A program made the position numbers and the translations under genes. From Rostratula benghalensis (taxonomy: Eukaryota > Chordata > Aves > Charadriiformes > Rostratulidae): 64,000 nt of DNA. Below, piece by piece: positions 25,440 through 39,100 of this stretch (positions are counted from its first letter, which is position 1; every line of letters begins with the position of its first letter). The stretch spans positions 3,475,683 through 3,539,682 of the forward strand of contig VXAI01000039.1 in assembly GCA_013399305.1 (NCBI GenBank), given 5' to 3'. A model generated the notes under the pieces. It had not been told where the DNA came from. It saw only the letters and a list, made by a program, of their open reading frames with translations, and did not search any database.

Positions 25440-26247
25440 AGAGCTCATCTGTGACAAGAAAGTAAACAAACTTTAACAAGGACAAGTGTAGAGTCCTACA
25501 TCTGGGCAAGAACAACTGCAGGTACCAGTACAAGTTGGGAACTGTACTGTTGGAGAGCAGTGATGGGGAAAGGGACCTTCTGGTCCTGGTAGACAGTAGG
25601 ATGACCATGAGCCAGCACTGTGCCCTGGTGGCCAGGAAAGCCAATGGCATCCTGGGGTGTATTAGAAGGGCTGTGGTCAGTAGGTCCAGAGAGGTTCTCC
25701 TCCCCCTCTACTCTACCCTGGTGAGACCCCATCTGGAATACTGTGTCCAGTTCTGGGCCCCTCAGTTCCAGAGGGACAGGGAACTGCTTGAGAGAGTCCA
25801 GCGTAGAGCCACAAAGATGATTAGGGGAGTGGAGCATCTCCCGCATGTGGAAAGGCTGAGGGAGCTGGGTCTCTTTAGCTTGGAGAAGAGGAGACTGAGG
25901 GGTGACCTCATCCATGTTTATAAATATGTAAAGGGTGAGTGTCAGGAGGATGGAGCCAGGCTCTACTCAGTGATGGCCTATGATAGGACAAGGGGTAAAT
26001 GGGTACAAGTTGGAACACAAGAGGTTCCACTTAAATATGAGGAAAAACTTTTTCATGGTGAGGGTGACAGAACACTGGAACGGGCTGCCCAGAGAGGTGG
26101 TGGAGTCTCCTTCTCTGGAGACGTTCAAGACCCGTCTGGACGCATATCTGTGTGACCTGTTCTAGGTGTTCCTGCTCTGGCAGGGGGATTAGACTAGATG
26201 ATCTTTCAAGGTCCCTTACAATCCCTTATATTCTGTGATTCTGTGAA
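25440..26247 (+). mobile_element. CR1 LINE, about 0.8 kb 3' portion
   Basis: The largest and best preserved repeat in the window. It runs from within ORF2, just before FNKDKC at 25,472, through the ORF2 C-terminus and 3' UTR to the CR1 terminal repeats ATTCTGTGATTCTGTGA at about 26,231-26,247. There is no poly(A) tail. The 5' limit is approximate because similarity fades before 25,469, where the frame is closed by TAA at 25,463-25,465. CR1 encodes a reverse transcriptase and endonuclease in ORF2, and 5' truncation on insertion is usual. Confidence 0.95.
25469..26165 (+). pseudogene. CR1 ORF2 C-terminal remnant, one frameshift
   Basis: The frame opening at 25,469 reads through [79 protein letters not shown] and [13 protein letters not shown]. 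This is the region after the reverse transcriptase core in CR1 ORF2. At about 25,995-25,999 the family pattern moves to the next frame: CR1 copies usually read GGGGCAATGGG-like sequence, whereas this one has GGGGTAAATGGG, one base longer. The second frame continues [20 protein letters not shown] and ends at the TAG at 26,163-26,165. With no N-terminal part, endonuclease or catalytic core, it cannot be active. The single frameshift over about 700 nt suggests a fairly young copy. Confidence 0.9.
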
Positions 26248-27528
26248 ATGGCAATTGTGTATTTAGTTTTTTAAAACCACACTTAAATACTAGTGGTTAC
26301 TATTGGCAGGTCAAAATCCATATTACTGGTGTTCGTCATCTATTGAATGTGATACTCCTTACTATTGCAAGGAAGATGCTAAAATTTTAGTCCCTTTAGA
26401 AATTCAATTTAAACTTGAATTTAAACATTTTTTCATACTTCAAATGTGGCATTGTGTACAAGCTGAGGAAAAAAAAATTCATTGTCACGGAAGGAAGATT
26501 ATCTATTTGATCAAGTAGATAAAAGTGATTTTTGGGTTCTGACAGCTATGCTAAACTCTGGGTACAAAACCTTATCCTAACCCGGTTATATATGCACCTC
26601 AGGATGTGAGAAACATTTCTGCTTGTAACTGAGAATATACCTTTCTTTACAGTGTTTAGAAGACTAATAAATCAGTATTTGTAAGGTATTAAAAAGTGCT
26701 ATATGAAAATGAAAGGTTATAATTGTTTTACCTTTTACAGGTATGTACTGAGAAGTCAGGAAGTCTTACACGTTTTTATTATATTGCTGAGGATACTCTA
26801 TGTATCGAAGTAATAAATCTTGCTGTAGAAGTCTGTCACTTGACAGTCTGGTGAAGTAATTAAATTAAGATTTTAGGAAAATGTTTAATACTGAGTGACT
26901 ATATCCCTAGTTAATAAGCTTGCTAAAGCTTCCTAATTACACAGAAAATTGATGTGCAGTTGCTGCTTTCAGAATTGAATGTTTCAATTTAACTCTAATA
27001 TATAATATCAGTATGTTTCAAAATTATCCTGAAGCATTTTCAAACAATGTTTCTGTCTCAGCCTCTTCCACTCTAAGTACACTAATTTATTTTTCCGACT
27101 GTTACTACCAACAATAAAGTGTCAAGACTACAAGAGAAAACATGTTCAATCTAAAAACTGAAATTTAAACAAAGTATTTAGCATAACTAAAGCAAAAATC
27201 AAATAACTTTTAGAGTATGAGGAGATAATGTTGCTTCTTTCCAACTTTGTTTATATCTTAAAATACTGCAAGCAGTCAAGAGAGACCATGATGCATGATT
27301 GATGCATGATTCTGTTCTGCTCATGAGTTTTCTAGTTTAGCTTTCATTTACGTGGCATTTTGGAGTGGTAGAAAGGGAGGGGTAAAATTAACATGCATTC
27401 CCTATTCTGCATAATTGTTAGGCCTGTGTAATTCTCTGCTGTTACTGCCTGAGGAGCTGTCCCGATGAGCATATTACACCATCCTGCTTTTCCAGTGTTT
27501 CTGAACAGTGACTTGAGGTTGGATTTTC
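26248..27528. other. Unique sequence, no gene seen
   Basis: AT-rich sequence. An 11-nt tandem duplication GATGCATGATT lies at 27,290-27,311. No coding or RNA gene is recognised. Confidence 0.55.
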
Positions 27529-27580
27529 TGTTTGTTTATTTTTTGGGTTTGGGTGGTTGTTCAGTGGTTTTGGTTTTTTT
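27529..27580. repeat. G/T-rich low-complexity block
   Basis: Dominated by TTTGGGTTTGGGTGG and GGTTTTGG units, similar to other blocks in the window. Confidence 0.8.
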
Positions 27581-29181
27581 CTTAATTAATTCCAAGAAGA
27601 AATCTAAAAGGATTTTTTTGGGGAGAGTTGTTCTAGCATGTTCTAAACAGAATTAGTAAATTCTGTAGAATCAGGAGAATAGATGGTTCAGGAGACCTCA
27701 TCCAATTCTTAGGAAAATATTTAGTGTCCTACATATGTGTGTCAAAGTACTTGAAAATACAGAAAATTTCATGTAATTTCAGAAAGTGCTCTTCCTTTCT
27801 TCTTAATGGCAACCCCCTAAAATTTAAAAGCCCATAAAATCTGTCAGTACAGAGAAAATTTAGAGAAGAGAGTAGCATAGTACTTCAAAATACTGTACTG
27901 GTAATTAGATGTCAGATGGCATAACTGCTACTGATTATTGACTTCTCTGTTCCTTCATCTAATCTAAGTGCTTAAAGGATAACAGAAAATGTCACTGCTT
28001 TCCCTGAAGGTAATCAGAAAATCTAATTTGTTTTACAAGCTTTCAGTGAAGCTAAAGATAATAAATTAGGAAGTATATTTTTGTACTCTTCGTGGACTCT
28101 GATATGGACTCCAGCTGCTTGGAAAGGAGCTACCAGTGAAGGCAGTTTTTTAAACTGAGCAGTGCATGTGCAAAGTAGTAGAGGATATTAGTAAAGTTTT
28201 ACTTCAAATGTACTCCTAATACAAAGCTGGTTTGAGAAAAATTAAAACTGTAACTATACATGTATTAGGTATACTTCATGGATGTTTTAAGTCCTTTCTC
28301 CTTATTCAAATACTTCCCTCACTTTGCCTTTAATGAAATCCAAATTCCACTGCAATCAGAAGTTGAATATTTTCTTTCAGCATAGCATTTCCTGGAGCAC
28401 CTTTACCTAATTCAGAGTAGCATTTGTGATATTTACATATGTATGATGCCTTCTTAATGAAGGATCCTTAAAGTTTTTCATAAAATGTAGCAATGTTTAA
28501 ATTAATGTCAGAGGATAATTGAAAGTGAAGAATGAAAAATAAATGTTGAAGTAATAAAAGAATTTTTCTCAGACCTTTGGAAGAATACCAAGGCTGCAAT
28601 CTGAAGAATAATGCATTATAGTATTCTGCAGTATTGGTAAAGTGTGGGACAGAAGAGGCTAATGATTTGTGTGTGCACGAAATTTATATTTATGTTGCGC
28701 TGCTTGATTTCTTCTCATATTTATGATTCTGCAATTTTGGGATGCTTTGTTCTACTTGAGGACCTTAACTTTGCCATTTTGTGTACAACAAATAACTCTG
28801 TCCTTGAGTATCTTCTTGCTGTCAAATCTCAAAGTACAGACTATGCAGATGCTATAATTATTTGAAAGGCCACTTATCCTAGGATTTGATTTTTTTCTTC
28901 CTCTACTGAGTGAGGGTAATTTTTTTATAATTGGTGAAGAAGCAAGAAATTTTTTTTTATTTTCTCCTAATGAAAAATATTTACTACTAGGATTATATTA
29001 TTCATAACCCCAAATTTTTAAAAAGACTTACACTTAGAAGGCTACTGAATACCAAAAAGTTTTCTTAAAATTTATTGCTTAAAAACAGATATATGATTTA
29101 AAGGAAAGTTTTGCATTGATGCTTTCTACATTTTGTGCTATGTATGCATATATTATTTTTCAATAAATAATTTAGTAATTA
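27581..29181. other. Unique sequence, no gene seen
   Basis: AT-rich sequence with T runs near 28,920-28,960. No recognisable gene. Confidence 0.55.
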
Positions 29182-29418
29182 AGCTGCAACAGGGTAGGTT
29201 TAGGCTGAACATTAGGAAAGAATATTTCACAGAAAGAGTGGTCAGACACTGGAATAGGCTGCCCAGGGAGGTGGTTAAGTCCCCATCCCTGAATGTGTTT
29301 AAGAGTCATTTACATGTGGTGTTGGGAGCTGTGGTGTAGGGGAGGTCTTTGTAGAGTAGGGCAGATGGTTGGAGTTGATGATCCCAAGGGTCTCTTCCAA
29401 CCTGAATGATTCTATAAC
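29182..29418 (+). mobile_element. CR1 LINE fragment, about 240 bp 3' end
   Basis: The + strand frame reads [29 protein letters not shown] and [11 protein letters not shown], the last part of CR1 ORF2. It continues into a 3' UTR with GTTGGAGTTGATGATCCCAA and ends on the CR1 terminal word ATGATTCTAT. There is no poly(A). It differs clearly from the 25,440 copy ([10 protein letters not shown] versus [11 protein letters not shown]), so it belongs to another CR1 subfamily. Confidence 0.93.
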
Positions 29419-30396
29419 CAATCACACTGAGAAGTGTGCTTGTAATTCATATGTCTCTTCTATACTTTTAGCATGGCTATGTTCTAGTACTCTTTTAAGA
29501 AGAAATACAGCAATTAGTGCTTAGTTAATTATTTAAATGTTGTCTGGCATATAGTATATGCAGAGGACAGCTGAAAGAAAGCAGTGATAAGGGAATTCTA
29601 ACATAACATAATGCCTTTTAACATAGCTTTGGAAGAATGTCAAGACTGGAATAAAAAAGAGTAATGGATTACAGTTTTCTGCAATATTAAAGTGTGGTGC
29701 AGAAGAGCTTTGTGCTGTGTTCATGTGTGTGGATGCAGCTATCAAAGTGTGCAATGCGATGAGGAGTAGAAGTTCTATAGAAGGGTTCCTATTTTACTAC
29801 CTCCACAGTTTCTTTAAAGAAACAATACAAAGAATTTGCTTAGCTTCCTTGCAGTAAACTTGTCCTTTCACAATGCTGTCTTCATACCATTAATATTGAT
29901 TGGCATTACAGACACTTCAGCAGGCTCTTGCTTTCTGAGGTGTTTGAAGAAAGATTTAGAACTAGTTTTAATCCCCTTATCTAGTTGCTCCTCAAATTCT
30001 TTTTCTGCCCATCCTAACTACACTTTTAAATTTAATCTGCTGAAGTCTAAGATACTTCCTTTAGAATTCCTTTGATTAGAATTTTGGTATTTTAAAGTTA
30101 TCTCCTTATTTCTATCCCATGCATAGGATTCTAGCTTTTGAGTGGAAATGCTTCTGAGTGAATTGCTGTAAACCTTCCTCTAGGAAATGAAAATTCATGA
30201 CTTTAAAATAAAACAAAATCTTTCTAAAAGCACAAGACAGATTCTTTGACATGTATGTGCAAACTTGTGTCTAATTTTATGAGCAAAGCTCCTCCCTTGC
30301 CAAAAGAACTCTGTAAGTATAAAAGTTTTGCGAAGAAGAAACAGAAGAAATCTAAAAATCCATGGGCATATAGGCCTAAGAGTAATGGCATAATTT
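29419..30396. other. Unique sequence, no gene seen
   Basis: AT-rich unique sequence up to the assembly gap. A 79-codon frame at 29,836-30,075 is not recognised. Confidence 0.55.
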
Positions 30397-30416
30397 NNNN
30401 NNNNNNNNNNNNNNNN
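30397..30416. other. Assembly gap (20 N)
   Basis: Twenty N characters interrupt the sequence. The true size of the gap is unknown. Open frames that cross it are not meaningful. Confidence 1.
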
Positions 30417-32856
30417 ATTTTAAAAATATCTTTAGGAAAGTAACTACAGACAAAACATATTGGGTGAGCCATAAACTTCCTAAGCCACTTCCTGTGAATT
30501 GCCTTTTTCCCAATTTAACCTCCTTGAATATTAATATCTAAACGTATTTTGAATTGCAATTGCTAAAACATCCTAAACTTATTTTTGTTCTCTTAACAGT
30601 ATATGCAGTAAATAATTTACAGCACATTGTCTTCTTATAGTATATAAAAGTTGACATGGGCTGTTAAATATTTTTCTTGGTATACTTAACATAATTTTTC
30701 AAATAGTTTTCAGTGTACTTCTATTCCCTTGCTTGTTGCTTCAGGATGTTGACAATTCTCAAGTAGCTTATACTTATATTTTTTATGTGGTATAAAAGTA
30801 ATATTACATTAATACATCTATTGCCTGCAATGTTTTCATAACTGTTTCCAGTAGAATACCTTCTGAGCCAAAGGCATAAGTCAAAGTTGTATTCTTCAAT
30901 CTCCCACTACATTTGTGTATGTCTAGACAGACTGTCAGTTGACCAGGTGTCATGGTTTGAGGTATCTTTGCAGAGCACTGCATTAGTAGTCCTGAGTTAT
31001 GCAAGTTACTGTAAGAAAAGGAAAAATGCAGCTTTTTAAGACTGCAGAAACAGAGACTGTTTTTTGAGCACTGGATACATTTCAACATATTTGCAGTAGG
31101 ATGCTCCTTATCTGTGGAGTTTGGGACTCAAGTGTTACAAGAGTTTTGTAAAATAATGAGTTAGAAGGTGTTGATATGAATGATACTTATTATGCTGGAG
31201 ACAAAGCAAATTTTCTGGGTTTTAAGGGACCCATATTGCTAATACTCATCCACTTGTACCACAATAGGGAATTCTGTTCTCTGGAGTTGAATAACCTGAG
31301 TTTCCAAGATGTCAGTGATAGGAAATACACTGGTAAAATGTGCAGAGGGAAAAGAATTGTACTATTATCAACCAGTCATAGTTGTTGTCTGAAGACCGGC
31401 GTGACCCGATTTCATCAAAGTGCATTGCAGGTCCAGGTACTTGTTTGTCTCATTCTCCCTAAATAGAAGAGACAAAAGCACACTGAAATAGTCATTAAAC
31501 CATCATAGTCAGGAGCATTACAGAGAGAAGAAAAAGTGCTTTAGTGCTTAAATTCCAGGTTTAGTCAGACTCCACAATCGTCATGCTGACAGAATTAAAC
31601 ACCATGGCTCTTTGAAAATGTGTTGACCTTTGTGATCTTAAGTTGTGAGGGTTTTATTAGGTCCTTCATAGATGCTTAAAGTTTATAAGAAGTGTTATGA
31701 AAGGATAGAAACACTGAGTAAAGATGTTGTGAGAAAGGCCTTTGAAGTACATTGGTTTCGTAATTGTCAAGTTAGAGAGTACTATACTTAAAGGACTGAT
31801 GTAATTTATGGGAACATCAAGCACTTACAAGAATAGAGTAGAAAAGCTGAAAAAAAGTCTTGATACAGTTGATTTTTAACTTCGCCTTTGCTACATTGTA
31901 AGTCTGTGACCTGAAGAAATGCTTACAGCAAGTGTGAAGTCCAAGCTTTGTAGTATAAAGTGAATAAGCTTATTTCTTTTATTTTTTCAGTACCCAAATT
32001 GTAAAACAGACGTGGGATAGAAAACAGCAGAGAAAGTATTTTCTTAAGGAGGTTTTGAGTAAAATCAATAGATAAATATGTGGAATGGAGCACATAGAAT
32101 TGTAGTACTACTAATGACAAACCCATTGTTACTGAAGTGTTATTCTTGATATTTTATGTGCTTGTGCGTGTTTGCAGGAAAGAGGGTGAGTCATTGGCAA
32201 ACCATTGGTAGCAGTTCCCTAGAGACTGTAAGAGGCACTGTTTATGTTTTGAACAGTTGGGATTGAATGCCTAAGAAAAAAGAAAACAGAGAACACCTTG
32301 TTCGCATGATGGTTTTGAAGGACCGCAATGGAATGTATAGTGTGTTTCAATATGCTTAGGTGTCCTAAATTTTCATAGGAGGGAACTTTTCTATGCCAGT
32401 GCCACAACCTTGTGTGAGTAGGCAAAGACTGCCTAGCGGATCCTGTTTGCCTTGCAGCATTTAGCAGAGCCATACCAAAGTATGTTTGTGGATCATGTAT
32501 TGGAAACTTCTTTAATTTTCTAGCTGATTATCTAGGAAAAGCAGCTCCCAGTTAGGAAGCAGGAACTTAAGAGACACTCTCTGAGGACAAGAGATTGGCC
32601 AGATGGGACAACTGGGCCAAAAGAACAGTAAAGAAGTGACTGTGATGTTCTTGAAGAAAAGATCCATATGTAAGGAAAGGCATAGAAGAAAGCAAAAAAT
32701 GTGTTCAGGCAATATCATTTATGTAAAGGAGAAACTGATAGAAAGCATAGCAATAAAGAAAATATTACTGTAACATGGGAGGCTGTTGGATAAAAGTGAA
32801 GTTTGAATTTGGTTTGCTGGCCATTTGAAGTAATGTAAATTTTTCTTTTCAGTGTA
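30417..32856. other. Unique sequence, no gene seen
   Basis: No gene or repeat is recognised. A small CpG-bearing patch near 31,393-31,412 is not enough to call anything. Confidence 0.55.
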
Positions 32857-32939
32857 GTGTTTGGGTTTTAGGGACTTTTTGGTTGATTGGTTTATTTTTT
32901 GGGGTGGTTTTATTTTGGTTTGTGGGTTGTTTGGTTTTT
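32857..32939. repeat. Long G/T-rich low-complexity block
   Basis: About 80 nt with scarcely any C and few A, in units such as TTTGGGTTTTAGGG, TTTTTTGGGGTGG, TTTTGGTTTGTGGG and TTGTTTGG. It is the longest block of its kind here. Confidence 0.85.
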
Positions 32940-35900
32940 CCCGAGACCTAAAGGCTAGGGTATAGCTGAGATGTCTCTGGAGCTTACTTGGGGTCTGACC
33001 ATCTTAGAGAGCAGCAGTATGGCATATGGCTCTCCATTGCTCCAGGAGGAATCCATACAATGATTCACGCCTGGAAAAAAATTATTACTGATTTATGAGA
33101 TAGGAAAACAGCCAATGTTATTTGACACTCTCAGTTTGTTGTTATAGAATATGCTTTTCTGCCTGCTGGAATGCCATGTGAATAGATCAAATTTCCCTTC
33201 ACCCACTTTTGTGAAAATGTTCAGGGTCTCAGTTGTGCCTTAAGCCTGAACATTCACTGGGGCATGTATTGGTAATGAAAGCTAAAAATGATGAAACATA
33301 AGGACTGACTGAAACCCTCATGTGTCCTACCCAGCTGCCTGTGCAGCATTGGATACTGGAAGCTCAATCCTGTGACAGCCTTTGGCACGGAGCTGCAGAG
33401 TATTGGAATGCAGCTTCTAAGGAACCCAGTAAGCAAGCAAGTGAAAAAAAACAAAGCAGGGTTCTGCTGACATTTTTTTTTTTTTTGCCTCTGAGGAACT
33501 TCATCAGGGTCAAGCCATCTCAATGAAATATTAAACTGGAAAACCCCAGTAAAAACATACCTCAAAATTTTCCCACTGACTCTTAAAAGCTAGAATTGTA
33601 CTTCTAGTAATGTTGTGTTAGTAATTGTTTTGGTAACAAGAGCTCAAAGGAGGTAAATGTCCAACAGTTCACACTTTAGAGCCAAAGCTGATCGTCTGAA
33701 TTCTGTGGAAAGGATAATTTTAATTTCCTTTTCTATATTTTTTTCTGCAAATTTTGTCAAGCATAACTGAAATGTAAGACTGGATGTGTCCTTTTTCCTC
33801 TAAATCGAGAACTGCACTGTCTTCATGTGGTGCCAGCTTGCTAGAGGTGAGTTCACTTCAGTGCCATAGATACTGAGGCTTAAAATATTCTGGTGAGTTA
33901 ATAATAGCAATAACTAGATCTCAAACATACAGAGTTAACTGTTCTACGACTAACTACATACCAGATAGAAATCTAGGGATCTATTGGATATAATCAGAAG
34001 TATAGATCTGTAGCATAGGGGGAACTTCTTTGATCTAAATGAGGATATTAAAAACTACTGTAAATCTTTTTATTCTGCCTATTTTATAGAACTACCTTTA
34101 GATTTCAACACAGACAAGCAAGAAGGAGGAATTTTTTGGGCATGGATTTCTTTACAGAATTTGGGACATTAGACTAAACTGTGTTGCACAAGGAATTTGG
34201 AATTCATCAGGCTGACCTTCGTTCCGATAGACCTTAAAAACATAAATGATAGAAGTGTAAAACAATCCTCCTAGGTACTATGCATGTAAAATCCAATTGT
34301 GAACGCTTATCACAAAACACATGATACATGAGTGCCATAGGCAAGAGAGCACCAATTAAGCAAACTGCTTTCCAGATGGTGCAGTTTCTGATTTTGGATA
34401 ATTGCTTGAAATGATACAATGGGAATAGAGAAAAAAAAAAAAAAAAAGGAAACCTTGCTGCACTCAAATATATTATCTAAAAAGCAAAGGAACCAAATCC
34501 ATAATAGTTTGTTTGCACTTTAATTTCAAGGAAGATATGTGAGAGAACTTGTGATACTGAAACACTCAAGGCAAATATGCAGTAAGACCAAGTTCTTTCA
34601 CAACTGTGTTTAAAAGGAGCAGCTCAGCAGCAATTACACAGAACTTTCAGATTGCCTGAATGTGAAAGAAGAATTGCATATCTCTGGAGTGCTTCTTCAT
34701 CATTACATGATTATAAAACTATAAGGGCATGCATCTGTGCTTGTTTTAGTCCTCGTAGAGAGGCTCGTGCTCTTCCTACTCTTTGACCACTCAGAGTTGT
34801 GAAGTGAAACTGGCTGTAAGTGTGCATCTGAAAAGTTCTGTGCTGGAATAAGGAGTAGTGGAGAGATTGAGTGACATTTTTTTTCACCTTCATTTATCAA
34901 TTTATTGGAGCTGGCAGCGAGGTGTGTTGCATGAACATGGACTGTGGAATTCGAGGTTTGTTGCATGAACATTCTTACAGCCAAAAAACAATAATTGTTT
35001 AGGACCTATTGTAGAAGCAAACAAAGGGAAGAAATCCACAGGATAAGAAATTATCCTTAACTGCTTATATTAATGATAGACTTTAATGGATGGAGAGAAA
35101 CAAACTCACTATGTTCATCCTTTACTCACATTCTCTTCTGTAGAAATGGCATTTGTAGAAGCTGTTCAATGCTATGAACAACCACTGCACGTAGGCTGGC
35201 TCTGTGCAATATTTCTGTTAGAAATGTGCTAAACTTTGGCAATGGAGGGGTTTAAGGACAGGCTAAATGCCTTTTTCTGCAAAGATATCCTGATCGTGTC
35301 CCAGTAAAGCATTTTAATGTCTTTACATTTTATGGAAGAAGCTGTACTATTGTTTTTTTGACTGGAGGAGGGAAGAACTGAGAACTGGCTTTTTGTCTCC
35401 ATAGACTTCTGCAGCTTTGGGCTGATGGAAGGAATTGAATGGTATTCATCCTATCTCCTGAAGTAGAAGTAATCAGAGTGCTTTTCTTGTTTTCCTTGTC
35501 TTACAACCTTGAATTGAAATTGTAAAGACAGAGCTGCACAATAACATGGTGCAGAATTACCCATGTTCTCATTTTTGTCACTGGAAACATTTTTCCCAAT
35601 GAGCCGGTCTTCCCATAATATATATCAATCAGAATATCTCTCTCTCTCTAGAGTTTAGTAGGGAATTTTGATTTTCAGAGTGTATAGTACTTAGCACACT
35701 AATTGCAATGTTTCACCAGAAGTATCTTTCCTTCGTTTTACAGAGTTGGTGAATATATCCTCTCAATGCATGAATGGCAGCGAGAGGTGGTCAACAAACC
35801 ATGAGCTCATATCCCTCTCCCTCTTTTTTATGTTTTGCTTTTGTTTTGATGAGAAACCAGATGGAATATGATTTTCATCATATCCATATTCATTTGAACA

Positions 35901-36162
35901 CGGATGTTCCTGTGAGCAAAAATCAATGGGCCAAACTGTTCATAGGCAAAGTGCCATGGAAATGTTCTCTCAGAGTAAGATCCAACTGATATATATGGAA
36001 AAGCTTGTTCCTGACATTTGCTAGCATTGTAGAGGGAGGATGCCTTCTAAATAGGGAACAAAGCTTAGAGAGGGTTGAAAGGTGCCTCATGGGACACAGA
36101 AGTGCATGGTGCACAAACAAGTACTAAAGGAAATGATGTAAAGCTAGTAGATCCCTTGTATG
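32940..36162. other. Unique sequence, no gene seen
   Basis: AT-rich sequence with a T run at about 33,473-33,486, an A run near 34,432-34,447 and a short TC repeat at 35,637-35,649. No gene is recognised. Confidence 0.55.
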
Positions 36163-36178
36163 TATACTATATAGTATA
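36163..36178. repeat. Perfect 16-bp AT-rich palindrome
   Basis: TATACTATATAGTATA is self-complementary without a spacer. A low-complexity TA-rich palindrome like this can arise by chance. Confidence 0.9.
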
Positions 36179-39100
36179 GAAATTGTTCCCAATTAGGAAG
36201 ACTCCAATTTAACTTAAGCACTGTGTGATGAACTACTTTTCATTCTATGAATGAAAGAAGAAAATGGTGTTGAAAATAATTATATTGTGAGGCTTCATAA
36301 GCACATTCTACTTGTTGTTATAACTTTTTTTTTTTTATTTATTTACTTTCCAGCGGGTACCCCTAAATGTAGTGAACGGTGTTTTTGGTAATGAGTGACT
36401 CTTTCTGGATTTTTGACTGTTTAAAATACAGACTTTGATACAACATATTTTCTACATAAGTCTCTTCAGCTGCAACAGCCTTTGCTAATGCATAATCATA
36501 TATCTATCCATGAATTTCAATAGTGCCTGGCTTTATAGTATGAGAGTCTGTCGTTAAGGATAAATATTAAATCTTGCTCTTGTGAGTTATGCGCCTTTTA
36601 CTGTTAAATCTACTGTTTTTCTATAGTAGATTAAACTGTCTCTTTTTTTTTTTTTTTCTAACAGTTACTGTTTTAATTAGTAGTTGCCATATCTTCCAAA
36701 GCTTGCTAGTAAGCTCTTGAACTTGGAAATCTTTTGTGCAAGAGGGCACTAGCAAACATCATGCTTTTAAGCCATAGGTATCATTCTTGGACAGACACTG
36801 CACTCCTATGGTTCTCTAATGTTTCTTTGCTTGATCCTGTATTGACTTTTCAAGAATGCCTGCCAGATCCAATTGTTCAAGAAGGGCCATTAATTTAACC
36901 TCAATGTAAATTAATTTCTTGGCATGCCATCAGTCTTGTGCTAATTCCTGTTTTCTTAGTCAGGTATAAAATACAGTTTTGATTAATCCTAAGGATTTTT
37001 TATTTCTTTTTCTCTGATCCCCATTTCTCTCTCTCCTGCTTTCTAAGCAAATAGAGTTATATTTTTTCCTCTCTTGGTACATGTCCTTACCTACAATCAA
37101 CTTTAATGAAGACACGACAATATTTTGATTATTTAAGTTACAAATTTGAGCAATCCCATTGTCATCGTGTGCACTGATTATTGTAGTTAATTATTGACCA
37201 GTAGTACTAAATATATAACCTTACAAGTCTTGAAAATTGGTAATGTTATGCTATGTATCTAGATCAAAGAGAGGCAAATGAATCTATATAATTCTATTTT
37301 TAATGTAGCTATGATTATATCTAATTATAATAGTTATCATTGAAAAACATTATTTTACTGCCTTTTTTATTCACTCGGGCCTGGCAAAGTGTTGGCTGGA
37401 CTGACTGACTTCATGGCATGTTTAAAGTGAAGAAAGAGAGGAGGATGTTGTATAATCTTCAATGAAGAGTAAGAATTGCATTAACTCCAGATGGCAGACT
37501 GGAGTTCGTATCTAACCCTGTTCCTATACAGGGTAGCTCTCGGGGCATAGTTTGTCTTGAATGCAAAGACTTTGAGTGGCAGAGACCCTACAATCTTCAC
37601 TCAACCATTTTGAACCTACTTAATCTCTTAATGTTTACTGATAAGTCTAGTGCCAGTTAGGCACTAATTTTCTATCTGGACACAGTGCTACAACTGAATT
37701 TTCAGTATTTTATTGGGAGAGAAAGAAGGATTGATTGCTTCACAAGTGTTGCAGGCTACAGTACTGTTCTTGGATATGGATATTATGTTTATGCTTATTC
37801 CAAATGCCACACTATAGTTATTATGTTCAGGTTTTGTGATTAATTATAAGCCTATTCCATTTTATATGGAAGCACCACCTACTCAGTGATGCCCATTCTT
37901 TGTACAGCTTATTTCGACCTAATGGAATTTTTGCTTGCCTTAGTGAGTTTCAGTTTTTCTAATTTGTCACTGTCATTTTAAAGTCTAATTCTTGTCTATC
38001 ACTTTTAGTTCCTGGCAGTGTCATTACCAACCCTTGCGGTTTTTTCCTTCAATTTTTAGAAACACTTGCTGAATCGCAGCAGGTATGTGCATCCTTCCAT
38101 TTGGGAGAAGGTCCACAGTAATCATTCTTTGAATTTGGTTTGTCAGACAGCCCTGCAGAATTCATACAGAAGTTTAAACAATTTTTTTTTTTTTTTCTGT
38201 AACCTGCTTATGAGAATGGAATGAGAATCAGTCAAAATAAACAGAAGGTTAAGCTTTAACATTTTTGGTGACTACTACTTACATGCTGCATAATTTTAGA
38301 AGAAAATTAGTGTTGAAGCATATGAGTTATTGTTGACAGATCTGTTCTGAATGTTAGCTTTCACTGGTTTATTGTTTATCAATAGTTTGTTTAAATTGTC
38401 TGAATATTGAACATAAGTTAGTTGGTCTACATTTGTGTTGTCTTTTTCTCTGACCTTTCCTGTGACCTTTCCTATTTGCCATGACTTTTAAAAGAGAACT
38501 GCTAATGGATCTGAGATTTCATTGAAAGTTTTATACAGTACTTTAAATCTATCATGCCCAGTCACTCTGAAAATATCTAATTTATCTAGATATGTTTCAA
38601 ACTGTTCTGTCCTTATCTCATGCCTACCCCTTAGGTACAGGTATGAACACTGATAAGAACTGAATTATAGTTGACTTTTTAATACAGATTGAAAAACATG
38701 AGAAAATCAACACATTTAATTTTTAAAGTGGGTTATGAGTTTTGTTTTAAGATGAATTAACAGCCTAAATTTAAGCTCAGTTAATTCAGAAGGTATTTCT
38801 TAGAGTGAAAACCTCGAGTTATTAATTAACCTAAATCATATCACCTCAGTTCCCTTTATACCACAATTCTTTTAACATGATTGAGGAATTATGTACAGCT
38901 CTTTGGTACATATATAGATTTTGCATGTACAATCAGTCTGAGAGCTATTGTTTTTCTGCAGTCCCAGTAGTAATGCTTTTGTGGATTTTTTTCCCAATTA
39001 GTTGGATCAAATCTGTTACACTTCTAATTTTGTAAACTGGTATTCCTCTTCCCATATTCGTGAAATTGTTTTTGAATACCTTCTTGTAGCGTACCAGAAT

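Noticed and set aside
25496..25915. 139-codon minus-strand frame
   Set aside because: It is the antisense shadow of the CR1 ORF2 remnant.
35190..35300. Possible old CR1 trace (AATGGAGGGGTTTAAGGACAGG)
   Set aside because: Only one short word matches, and the flanks do not follow any CR1 pattern.
36330..36395. Possible exon after TTTACTTTCCAG at about 36,352, ending before GTAATGAG
   Set aside because: Only about 34 nt, the donor is weak, and similar T-run plus CAG pairs occur many times in the window.
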